5,915 nt of DNA from Chloroflexota bacterium (GTDB taxonomy: Bacteria; Chloroflexota; Dehalococcoidia; DSTF01; JACRBR01). Positions within the stretch are counted from its first letter, which is position 1, and each line of letters starts with the position of its first letter. Both the position numbers and the translations under genes were made by a program. Shown here in pieces: positions 1 through 5,079 of the stretch. Below the pieces are notes generated by a model. The model did no database searches and was not told the origin of the DNA. It was given only the letters and a program-made list of their open reading frames with translations. The stretch is from NCBI GenBank assembly GCA_021813085.1, contig JAKAMA010000168.1, positions 1-5,915 of the forward strand, written 5' to 3'.

Positions 1-188
1 GCGGCCAGGAGATGCTCAGCGGCGAGGTGAAGACCCCGGACGAGATCGTCGCGCTGATCGAGGCCGTGACCGCGGACGATATCCGCCGCGTCGCGCGCTG
101 CGTGTTCGACGAGCGGCAGCTCTCGCTGGCGGTGGTCGGCCCGTTCAAGAGCGACAAGCGCTTCGCGCGGCTGCTCCGCCTGGGCTGA
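1..188 (+). CDS. M16 (insulinase-like) zinc peptidase, C-terminal fragment
   Basis: This is the last 61 residues of a protein that begins left of the window (reading frame starts at base 3, stop TGA at 186-188). The visible part has the look of the C-terminal M16 domain: a helix with TPDEIVALIEAVTADDIRRV, then a strand ending LSLAVVGPF and a short basic tail. In this family the phrase 'I..vt.eDi.rvA...f....l.lavvGp' closes each M16 half-domain. The catalytic HxxEH motif would be far upstream, so activity cannot be judged. The gene converges on prs with only 16 bases between the stop codons. Family assignment is good; whether it is a processing-peptidase type (MlpA/YmxG-like) or another M16 member cannot be told. 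Confidence 0.8.
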   Translation, partial: GQEMLSGEVKTPDEIVALIEAVTADDIRRVARCVFDERQLSLAVVGPFKSDKRFARLLRLG

Positions 189-203
189 CCGCGCGCCCAG
201 CCC
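182..203. terminator. Weak stem-loop between convergent genes
   Basis: GGGCTG (182-187) pairs with CAGCCC (198-203) around a 10-base loop. It covers the stop codon of the M16 gene and ends just before the prs stop. There is no T-run on either side, so it is not a standard intrinsic terminator. It may stop both transcripts weakly or be chance in GC-rich DNA. Confidence 0.25.
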
Positions 204-204
204 G

Positions 205-1158
<954 letters not shown>

Positions 1159-1221
1159 CGCAGCAGCGGCCCCTGGATGGCGCGGCCAGCAGCGGGGTTG
1201 TCGCACCCCTGCGGCCGCCGC

Positions 1222-1250
1222 ATGATACCACGGGCGCGGCGGCGCGACAG
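1222..1250 (-). promoter_or_regulatory. Possible prs promoter with extended -10
   Basis: Read on the minus strand, TGGTATCAT (1230-1222) resembles an extended -10 box with hexamer TATCAT. CTGTCG, 17 bases upstream, is a poor -35 (3 of 6). Transcription would start near 1215, giving a leader of about 57 bases before prs. It lies in the 141-base divergent spacer shared with the DsbA-like gene. It is an AT-rich island in otherwise very GC-rich DNA, which supports the call, but the -35 is weak. Confidence 0.35.
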
Positions 1251-1299
1251 GTCGCGACGCCGGTGCGCGGTACGGGACGAGTGAAACGGGGCCGGTGCG

Positions 1300-1929
1300 G
1301 TGGACGGAGACGCGACGAAGCTCGGCATCATCGCCTACTCCGACTACGTCTGCCCGTGGTGCTACATCGGCCTGGCGCGGGTCGAGCGGCTGCGGCGGGA
1401 GTGCGCTGTCGACATCACCTGGCGGCCGTTCGAGCTGCATCCGGAGACGCCGCGCACGGGCGCCCGGCTCGATGGCCGGCTGGGGGGCGAGGCGCGGGCG
1501 CGGGCGTATCGCGACAACATCGGCCAGCTCGCGGCGGCGTCCGGGCTGACGCTGCGCATGCCGCCCGTCATCGCCAACTCGCACCTCGCGCTCGAGGCGG
1601 CGGAGTGCGCGCGCGAGCACGGCGGCTTCGATGCGTACCACGCTGCCCTCTTCCGCGCCTACTTCGAGCAGGGGCGCGACATCGGCGACGCGGAGACGCT
1701 GTGCGAGGTCGCACGCGAGGCCGGCGTCGACGACCAGGGCCTGCGTCAGGCGCTCGCCGATGAGCGCTACGCGGCCCGCATCGACGCGATGACCGCCCAG
1801 GCGCGGGAAGATGCGGTGGTCAGCACGCCGACGTTCATCTTCAGCGGCGGCTTTCGCCTCGTCGGGGCGCAGGACTACGAGGTGTTCGAGAGCGTCACCC
1901 GGCGGCTGCTGGCGCGGGCCGCGCGGTAG
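1300..1929 (+). CDS. FrnE-like DsbA-family thiol oxidoreductase
   Basis: A 209-residue cytoplasmic-looking protein (no signal peptide) of the DsbA/FrnE thioredoxin-fold family, length typical for that family. After the first strand (GIIAYSDYV) comes the redox motif CPWC at residues 18-21, followed by a helix. A helical insertion holds the conserved phrase NSHLALEAAECAREHG and a segment AALFRAYFEQGRDIGD. The cis-proline loop is STPTF at 175-179, followed by the closing FSGGFRLVGAQDYEVF strand. Members act in thiol-disulfide exchange or stress protection; the substrate is unknown. The start is GTG at 1300: an in-frame TGA at 1282-1284 blocks anything earlier, and the next in-frame ATG (1558) would remove the CPWC motif. 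No strong ribosome binding site is visible, so initiation may be weak or the transcript nearly leaderless. The gene is divergent from prs. Confidence 0.9.
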   Translation: MDGDATKLGIIAYSDYVCPWCYIGLARVERLRRECAVDITWRPFELHPETPRTGARLDGRLGGEARARAYRDNIGQLAAASGLTLRMPPVIANSHLALEAAECAREHGGFDAYHAALFRAYFEQGRDIGDAETLCEVAREAGVDDQGLRQALADERYAARIDAMTAQAREDAVVSTPTFIFSGGFRLVGAQDYEVFESVTRRLLARAAR

Positions 1930-1950
1930 CCGGGGGGCCAGGCTGGGCCT

Positions 1951-1965
1951 CGGGCCGCCGGCCCG
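1951..1965 (+). terminator. GC hairpin after the DsbA-like gene
   Basis: CGGGCC (1951-1956) and GGCCCG (1960-1965) form a six-pair stem with a three-base loop, 21 bases after the stop at 1929. No T-run follows, so termination is only possible. The remaining spacer to 2113 is GC-rich, and I see no convincing promoter in it. Confidence 0.25.
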
Positions 1966-2113
1966 GCTGGGCGCCGGCCCTCGGCGGATGCCGGATCGGC
2001 CGGCCGCAGCGCCTGTCCCCATCACGTCGGGGCCTTCTGTAACCGCTGCCGCCCGCCGTCGTTTCTCCTTGTGGACGGGATGCTCAGGGGTGGCCCCGCA
2101 AAGGAGCGTCGAG

Positions 2114-2497
2114 ATGGGGAAGATCGTCGACCAGGTGAGCGGCAGTGGGCCGGTGAGCGGCGAGGCGGTCCGCTGCCCGATCTGCGGCGCCGCGAACGCG
2201 GCCATGCGCTACTGCCGGCACGTCCGCTGGACCTTCGACCAGGGCGGCCCGGTCGAGTTTGCCCGCTACGCGCTCGAGACCAGCGCCTACCAGCACCCGC
2301 GCGGCTATACCGTCCGTGACCTGCCTGAAGCATGGTGGCGCGCGCACGAGGAGTGGATCGTCGAGCGCGCGCTGGAACGGTTCGCCGCCGCCGACGGGTT
2401 TGTCTTCGGCGAGCTCGCTGACCTCGACCTGCTGACGCTGGACATCTGGCGCGCCTACCAGCCCGAGGCCGAGCGTAGGCCCATCCCGCGCCAGTAG
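2114..2497 (+). CDS. Small hypothetical protein with a possible zinc site
   Basis: A 127-residue soluble protein that I do not recognise as a named family. The start is well supported: AAGGAG at 2101-2106 lies seven bases before the ATG. After a short polar N-terminus the sequence has CPICG (Cys21, Cys24) and then CRH (Cys34, His36), which could bind one metal ion as CxxC-x9-CxH. The rest is rich in aromatic residues and acidic/Trp motifs: PEAWWRAHEEWIVERALERF (71-90), then DGFVFGELADLDLLTLDIWR (94-113). The defined motifs and clean codon bias argue for a real gene. It lies in the same direction as the ABM gene that follows 113 bases later. Function is unknown; the zinc site is an inference from spacing only. 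Confidence 0.75.
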   Translation: MGKIVDQVSGSGPVSGEAVRCPICGAANAAMRYCRHVRWTFDQGGPVEFARYALETSAYQHPRGYTVRDLPEAWWRAHEEWIVERALERFAAADGFVFGELADLDLLTLDIWRAYQPEAERRPIPRQ

Positions 2498-2540
2498 AGT
2501 TCGGAACTTCCTCATGTCCTCCAGTTCCGCGACAATGCGG

Positions 2541-2586
2541 CGCACGCGAGCTGTGCCCGCAGGGATGGGCAGCCTGCGGGCGTGCG
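2541..2586 (+). repeat. Long bulged inverted repeat upstream of an ABM gene
   Basis: CCCGCAGG (2556-2563) pairs perfectly with CCTGCGGG (2573-2580) over a nine-base loop. The flanking CGCACG (2541-2546) pairs with CGTGCG (2581-2586), leaving a nine-base bulge on the 5' side. In total 14 base pairs form in an RNA ending eight bases before the GAGGAGG ribosome binding site of the next gene. It could be a terminator-like or translation-modulating structure, or an operator. No T-run follows. Confidence 0.4.
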
Positions 2587-2610
2587 CGGGAGCGAGGAGG
2601 GCCGGGCCGC

Positions 2611-2928
2611 ATGGCCGAATTCGTCACCATCCGCCGCTGGGCGCTCAGGGAAGGCGGCAAGGAGCAGGATCTCATCGCGCTGGTGCGGCAGGAGATCATC
2701 CCCGCGTACAAGGAGCAGCCGGGGTGCCTGGAGCTGGAGCTGCTGCGCACGTCGGAGTCCCATGCGTATCTGGCGATCACGCACTGGGACGCCCGCGCGT
2801 CGTTCGAAGCATGGGCCGGGCCGGCGGGCCAGGCGTGGCGGGACCGGCATCGGGCGACGTTCGAACGTTGGCTCGCGTTGATGGCGTTTCAGGCGGAGTG
2901 GGACGCAGAGGAAATCGCCTCGAGCTGA
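2611..2928 (+). CDS. Antibiotic biosynthesis monooxygenase (ABM) fold protein 1
   Basis: A 105-residue protein with the pattern of the ABM superfamily (dimeric alpha/beta barrel, PF03992). A first strand (FVTIRRWAL) and a helix (LIALVRQEIIPAYKEQPG) lead to a second strand (LELELLRTS), a third strand (AYLAITHWDARASFEAW) and a helical C-terminus. The signature 'P.Y..qPGcl..ell' and 'W.....fe.w' are both present. Family members include quinone monooxygenases, heme-degrading enzymes and many proteins of unknown role; active residues are not conserved enough to choose. The ATG is supported by GAGGAGG at 2594-2600, ten bases upstream. A second, diverged ABM gene lies at 3678, so the pair flanks the riboswitch and zinc-ribbon unit. 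No terminator with a T-run is seen after the stop. Confidence 0.82.
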   Translation: MAEFVTIRRWALREGGKEQDLIALVRQEIIPAYKEQPGCLELELLRTSESHAYLAITHWDARASFEAWAGPAGQAWRDRHRATFERWLALMAFQAEWDAEEIASS

Positions 2929-2968
2929 TGGCCGCCGCAGACGGACAACTGTTCGGCTCTGGTTTCAG

Positions 2969-2986
2969 GAGATCTCGACGATCTCG
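2969..2986. repeat. Inverted and direct repeat just upstream of the strong promoter
   Basis: GAGATC (2969-2974) and GATCTC (2980-2985) form an inverted repeat with a five-base spacer. The same bases also hold a direct repeat of GATCTCG with a nine-base period (2971-2977 and 2980-2986). It ends 22 bases before the -35 box at 3008, a position suited to a transcription factor site. No regulator is identified. Confidence 0.3.
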
Positions 2987-3007
2987 CTACAGAATCTGCA
3001 GGTGGGA

Positions 3008-3036
3008 TTGACAGCTTCGACATCCGGGCGTAATAT
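3008..3036 (+). promoter_or_regulatory. Near-consensus sigma-70/sigma-A promoter
   Basis: A perfect TTGACA (3008-3013), a 17-base spacer and TAATAT (3031-3036, five of six) form the best promoter in the window. Transcription should start near 3043. The leader would be about 283 bases, running through a hairpin and the c-di-AMP riboswitch to the zinc-ribbon ATG at 3326. Confidence 0.92.
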
Positions 3037-3051
3037 GTACCTGAAATCACA

Positions 3052-3094
3052 AACAGCCCTGCGCGCACCGTGGGGCTGTTCTGCCGCGAGGCAG
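3052..3094 (+). other. Two leader hairpins ahead of the riboswitch
   Basis: AACAGCCC (3052-3059) pairs with GGGCTGTT (3073-3080) over a 13-base loop. Directly after it, CTGCC-GCGA-GGCAG (3081-3094) makes a five-pair stem with a GNRA-type tetraloop. Both fall in the transcribed leader between the predicted start site and the aptamer core. They may insulate or stack on the aptamer, or form part of an early pause or stop. Pairing is seen directly; the role is inferred. Confidence 0.5.
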
Positions 3095-3095
3095 T

Positions 3096-3244
3096 GAGCC
3101 GAACCCCGGGGCCGCGCCCAGGGGACGGGGGAACCAGATTCCGCTCCGGGCGGATGGGGTGAATCGTGCGGCGACCCGCAAGGCGCGCCGACACGTAGGA
3201 CGACGCCTTTCGGTCCGAACCCGTCAGCTAACCCCGCAGGCAAA
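3096..3244 (+). promoter_or_regulatory. Cyclic di-AMP riboswitch (ydaO/yuaA class)
   Basis: The conserved blocks of the ydaO-yuaA aptamer occur in the right order and spacing: GCCGAACCCC at 3098-3107, GGGGACGGGGGAACC at 3121-3135, GGGGTGAATC at 3156-3165, and CCGAACCCGTCAGCTAACCC at 3215-3234 followed by CGCAGGC. The closing stem pairs GCC (3098-3100) with GGC (3239-3241). Variable arms are well formed: TCCGC/GCGGA (3140-3154), TGCGG/CCGCA (3167-3180), AAGGCG/CGCCTT (3180-3209). This class senses c-di-AMP and usually turns expression off, controlling potassium uptake, osmolyte transport or cell-wall hydrolase genes. Here the first gene downstream is a 68-residue zinc-ribbon protein. The call rests on motif recognition; no covariance-model score was run. 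Confidence 0.94.
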
Positions 3245-3271
3245 GGGAAGGCCGCATCCGGCATGCCGGTG

Positions 3272-3316
3272 GCTTCGCGCGTCATCGGCGAAGCGGCCCC
3301 GACGGGGCCCTGGAGG
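3272..3316 (+). promoter_or_regulatory. Probable expression platform: tandem hairpins abutting the ribosome binding site
   Basis: GCTTCGC (3272-3278) pairs with GCGAAGC (3288-3294), and immediately next GGCCCC-GAC-GGGGCC (3295-3309) forms a six-pair stem. The ribosome binding site GGAGG begins at 3312, two bases later. Neither stem is followed by a T-run, so control is more likely at translation or through a factor-dependent stop. ACCCC in the aptamer's last conserved block (3231-3235) could also pair with GGGGT beside the ribosome binding site (3315-3319), a possible direct switch. Confidence 0.45.
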
Positions 3317-3325
3317 GGTACCTCG

Positions 3326-3532
3326 ATGAACAACGCGCTCCCCCGAAGTTGTCCCCGGTGCCGCGGTTCGATGATCATCGAGCGGGACTGGTACGGCGCC
3401 TACAGCACGTGCCTCTGCTGCGGCTACGTCCACGAGGCCGTCTCGACGCCGCCGATCGAGCTGCTGGACGAGGAAGAGGGGCACCCCCGCCAGCGCCGCC
3501 GCCAGCCTTCGCACGGCAAGCTCCGCCTCTAG
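3326..3532 (+). CDS. Small zinc-ribbon protein under the c-di-AMP riboswitch
   Basis: A 68-residue protein with a zinc-ribbon: CPRC (Cys9, Cys12), a short hairpin MIIERDWYGAYST, then CLCCGY (Cys29, Cys32, with an extra Cys31). The tail is first acidic (ELLDEEEG) and then strongly basic (RQRRRQPSHGKLRL), which suggests contact with nucleic acid or a partner. The ATG at 3326 follows GGAGG (3312-3316) by nine bases. An in-frame ATG at 3263 lies inside the hairpin region with no ribosome binding site and was not used. No enzyme motif is present. Single-ribbon proteins of this kind usually serve as accessory or regulatory factors; a specific role cannot be given. It is the first gene of the riboswitch transcript, and an ABM gene follows 145 bases later on the same strand. 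Confidence 0.82.
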   Translation: MNNALPRSCPRCRGSMIIERDWYGAYSTCLCCGYVHEAVSTPPIELLDEEEGHPRQRRRQPSHGKLRL

Positions 3533-3593
3533 GCGCCGCCTCCCGGCCACGTAGACCCTGCACGGCGCGCACGGGCGCGCTCGTCGCGGATCG

Positions 3594-3622
3594 TTTCTTT
3601 TCTTGCCGCGGACACCTACTAT
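3594..3622 (+). promoter_or_regulatory. Weak candidate promoter for the second ABM gene
   Basis: TACTAT (3617-3622) could be a -10 box (four of six) with TTTCTT (3594-3599) 17 bases upstream as a poor -35. The T-rich stretch 3593-3605 stands out from the GC-rich surroundings. If used, the ABM gene would not depend entirely on the riboswitch promoter. Confidence 0.25.
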
Positions 3623-3623
3623 G

Positions 3624-3652
3624 GGCGCGAAGCGCCGGCGCCGCGGAGCGCC
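3624..3652 (+). repeat. Two tandem hairpins with the same stem
   Basis: GGCGC-GAA-GCGCC (3624-3636) is followed without a gap by GGCGC-CGCGGA-GCGCC (3637-3652). Because the arms are identical, they can pair within or across the two units. They lie in the leader of the ABM gene, 14 bases before AGGAGG. The role is unknown; chance is possible at this base composition. Confidence 0.35.
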
Positions 3653-3677
3653 GCGCCAACACGAGCAGGAGGCAACG

Positions 3678-4007
3678 ATGCTGTACGTCCGCGTGTCGCT
3701 GATGCGGCCGAAGCCCGGCTTTGAGCGGGAGGTGGCCGAGATGATGGACAGCCTCGTGACGTTCTACGCGGACCAGCCGGGCTATCTCAACGGCTACAAG
3801 CTGCGCTCCGCCGACGACGGCGGGCTGGTCGGCCGCGTGACGGTGTGGAAGAGCGGCGAGCTGGCGGACGCGACGGCACAGTCGGCGCACGTCCTCGCGC
3901 AGCGGTCGGAGCTGCAGGCGCTGATCGAAGCGGATTCGCACGCCGAGTGGTCGTTTGAGGCGGCCGAAGCGTCTGAAGCGCTGGCGGAGCGCGTCCGCGG
4001 GGCGTGA
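3678..4007 (+). CDS. Antibiotic biosynthesis monooxygenase (ABM) fold protein 2
   Basis: A 109-residue protein of the ABM superfamily. It has strand 1 (LYVRVSLMRPKPG), helix 1 (FEREVAEMMDSLVTFYADQPG), strand 2 (LNGYKLRSAD) and strand 3 (GLVGRVTVWKSGELADATAQ). A helical C-terminus ends with an Ala/Glu-rich tail that could form an amphipathic helix. It shares the YxxQPGxL signature with the product at 2611 but little else, so they are distant relatives rather than a recent duplicate. The ATG at 3678 follows a perfect AGGAGG (3667-3672) by five bases; the frame is open to 3603 but the upstream part is low-complexity and basic. It may be the second gene of the riboswitch transcript or have its own weak promoter. 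Substrate unknown. Confidence 0.8.
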   Translation: MLYVRVSLMRPKPGFEREVAEMMDSLVTFYADQPGYLNGYKLRSADDGGLVGRVTVWKSGELADATAQSAHVLAQRSELQALIEADSHAEWSFEAAEASEALAERVRGA

Positions 4008-4020
4008 GCGCGGCCGGGCA

Positions 4021-4049
4021 GCGGGCCGCCGCCGTGGACGTGGCCCCGC
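4021..4049. terminator. Stem-loop between convergent genes
   Basis: GCGGGCC (4021-4027) pairs with GGCCCCGC (4042-4049), with one bulged C and a 14-base loop. It lies in the 61-base gap between the stops of the ABM gene (+) and the membrane protein gene (-), so it could act in both directions. No T-run on either strand. Confidence 0.3.
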
Positions 4050-4068
4050 GACGCGCCGCCTCAGCCCG

Positions 4069-4299
4069 CTACACGAGCGACGGCACGGCGTCCTGGGATT
4101 CGAGCTCCGCGAGGTCAGGCTCGGTGTTGGCCATCGTCCAGCCGACCCAGAAGGTGAGCGCGCTGACGACGCCCACCGCCGTGATCACGGGCAGCGCGAT
4201 CACCAGGTAGCTGCGCCGCATCGCGCCGACCAGCACGATCAGCATCTGCAGCGCGGATAACGCCATCATGAACATGCCGAGCTGGCGTGAGCGTCCCAT
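4069..4299 (-). CDS. Small two-helix membrane protein
   Basis: A 76-residue protein with two predicted membrane segments, about residues 7-26 (LGMFMMALSALQMLIVLVGA) and 32-56 (starting LVIALPVITAVGVVSALTFW). They are joined by a basic turn MRRSY, and the protein ends in an acidic tail of about 20 residues (EPDLAELESQD). The positive turn suggests a cytoplasmic loop with both ends outside, but this is only the positive-inside rule. The start is clear: GGAGGT (minus strand, 4311-4306) is six bases from the ATG. It lies 18 bases after the Trm112-like gene, so the two are almost certainly one operon. I do not recognise a family. Confidence 0.78.
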   Translation of the reverse strand: MGRSRQLGMFMMALSALQMLIVLVGAMRRSYLVIALPVITAVGVVSALTFWVGWTMANTEPDLAELESQDAVPSLV

Positions 4300-4317
4300 G
4301 GTGCGACCTCCCTGCTG

Positions 4318-4515
4318 TTACGTGCTGCTCGTCGCCTTCCGCAGGTCGGGCGGGAGCAGGTTCGGGATGCTGTCCTCGATCGGGTAGCGTTCATCGCACT
4401 TCGCGCAGTAGAGCGTCCCGGAGACCACTTCGTCGTCCTTCTCTTCGTCGATGGTGAGGGTGAGCTCGCTCTTGCACATGGGGCAGGCGAGGATCTCCAT
4501 CAGGTCCTTGCGCAT
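4318..4515 (-). CDS. Trm112 family protein
   Basis: A 65-residue zinc-binding protein of the Trm112/UPF0434 (YcaR-like) family: MRKDLMEILACPMCKSEL at the N-terminus, then LYCAKCDERYPIEDSIPNLL. Four cysteines (11, 14, 37, 40) form the CxxC...CxxC knuckle, and the YPIEDSIPNLL phrase is the family signature. In eukaryotes and archaea Trm112 activates methyltransferases; bacterial members are thought to do something similar, but no partner methyltransferase is seen here. The start is fixed by GGGAGG seven bases upstream on the minus strand. The frame is open far upstream, through the toxin-antitoxin region, but that part is antisense to those genes. It is first in a two-gene operon with the membrane protein. 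Confidence 0.93.
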   Translation of the reverse strand: MRKDLMEILACPMCKSELTLTIDEEKDDEVVSGTLYCAKCDERYPIEDSIPNLLPPDLRKATSST

Positions 4516-4549
4516 GGGTTTCCTCCCGGCTGCTTGGCGGTACGGGTCT

Positions 4550-4578
4550 AGGGTACAGCGTCGGGCGGCCCTGTTGGA
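4550..4578 (-). promoter_or_regulatory. Weak candidate promoter for the Trm112 operon
   Basis: On the minus strand TACCCT (4555-4550) could be a -10 box with TTCCAA about 18 bases upstream as a poor -35. The leader would be near 30 bases and include the GGGAGG site. Both hexamers are weak. Confidence 0.22.
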
Positions 4579-4613
4579 AGCGCGTCGCAGGCTCTCTCGC
4601 GCGCGCCGGGGCG

Positions 4614-4659
4614 GGCGGCCGGGGATCCTGCTGGGCCGTCGACCGAGTCCCGGGCCGCC
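4614..4659. repeat. Large imperfect inverted repeat in the divergent spacer
   Basis: GGCGGCC (4614-4620) pairs with GGCCGCC (4653-4659), then a G-G mismatch, then GGGA (4622-4625) with TCCC (4648-4651): 11 pairs around a 22-base loop. It lies in the 240-base spacer between the Trm112 operon and the toxin-antitoxin operon. No coding potential or RNA family is recognised in this spacer. Confidence 0.3.
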
Positions 4660-4685
4660 GTGTGCGGCGAGGCTGGGAAGCACGC

Positions 4686-4719
4686 GGGCCATGGCCCCTC
4701 TGCCGGCGTTCCGCGCCGG
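4686..4719. promoter_or_regulatory. Two palindromes upstream of the toxin-antitoxin promoter
   Basis: GGGCCATGGCCC (4686-4697) is a perfect 12-base palindrome, and CCGGCG-N5-CGCCGG (4703-4719) a second inverted repeat ending about where a -35 box would sit relative to the -10 at 4744. The placement fits operator sites for the downstream operon, but MNT antitoxins are not known DNA-binding repressors, so a separate regulator would be needed. Confidence 0.3.
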
Positions 4720-4743
4720 TCCAAGCGCGTATCCGGAATCCGC

Positions 4744-4749
4744 TATAGT
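4744..4749 (+). promoter_or_regulatory. -10 box for a probable leaderless transcript
   Basis: TATAGT (five of six to TATAAT) ends six bases before the ATG at 4756. The expected start of transcription therefore falls on or next to the start codon. No ribosome binding site is present upstream of the ATG, unlike most genes in this window. No good -35 is seen 16-18 bases upstream. Confidence 0.6.
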
Positions 4750-4755
4750 TGCCGC

Positions 4756-5079
4756 ATGGACGCGATCTTCGCCCGCCTCGGTGTGACCGACCAGCAGATC
4801 GGGGCTTTCTGCCGCAAGTGGGACATCGTGCGGTTCGAGCTGTTCGGGTCGGTGCTGCGTGACGATTTCGGGCCGGAGAGCGACGTGGACGTGCTGGTTA
4901 CGTTCGCGCCAGATGCACGCATCGGCCTCTTTGCCCTCGTGCGCATGCAGGACGAACTCAGCGATCTCCTTGGCCGGGGCGTTGACCTGGTAGAGCGAGA
5001 GGCTGTCGAGGAGAGTTCGAACTGGATTCGTCGCAAGGCCATCTTGAGCTCCACCCGCCTGGTGTATGCGGCAGCCTGA
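4756..5079 (+). CDS. mntA: MNT-type nucleotidyltransferase antitoxin (MntA-like)
   Basis: A 107-residue minimal nucleotidyltransferase. The polymerase-beta-type active site is intact: GS at 31-32 (FELFGSVLRDDFG), then SDVDVLV with Asp43 and Asp45, and the third acidic residue Asp77 in GRGVDLVE. In the characterised HEPN/MNT (HepT-MntA, type VII) systems the MNT protein neutralises the HEPN ribonuclease by adding AMP to a tyrosine beside its active site. The antitoxin comes first here and overlaps the toxin gene by 14 bases, consistent with coupled translation. I chose the ATG at 4756 because it sits right after a TATAGT -10 box and begins at the family N-terminus; the frame is open to 4660 but that stretch is not family-like. 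Names follow the family, not experiment. Confidence 0.92.
   Translation: MDAIFARLGVTDQQIGAFCRKWDIVRFELFGSVLRDDFGPESDVDVLVTFAPDARIGLFALVRMQDELSDLLGRGVDLVEREAVEESSNWIRRKAILSSTRLVYAAA

Noticed and set aside
1159..2205. Long upstream extension of prs on the minus strand (would make a 666-residue protein)
   Set aside because: The extension is antisense to the DsbA-like gene, is Arg/Ala/Pro-rich like shadow translations of GC-rich DNA, and the prs family N-terminus begins exactly at the ATG at 1158.
3263..3325. Earlier ATG for the zinc-ribbon protein
   Set aside because: No ribosome binding site, the region is a hairpin-forming expression platform, and the ATG at 3326 has GGAGG at correct spacing.
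3565..3605. Intrinsic terminator after the zinc-ribbon gene (GCGCGC hairpin followed by a T-rich run)
   Set aside because: The T-rich run starts about 13 bases after the stem instead of directly after it, so the geometry is wrong, although a weak stop is not excluded.
3603..3677. N-terminal extension of the second ABM protein
   Set aside because: Basic, low-complexity and made of tandem hairpins; a perfect AGGAGG precedes the ATG at 3678.
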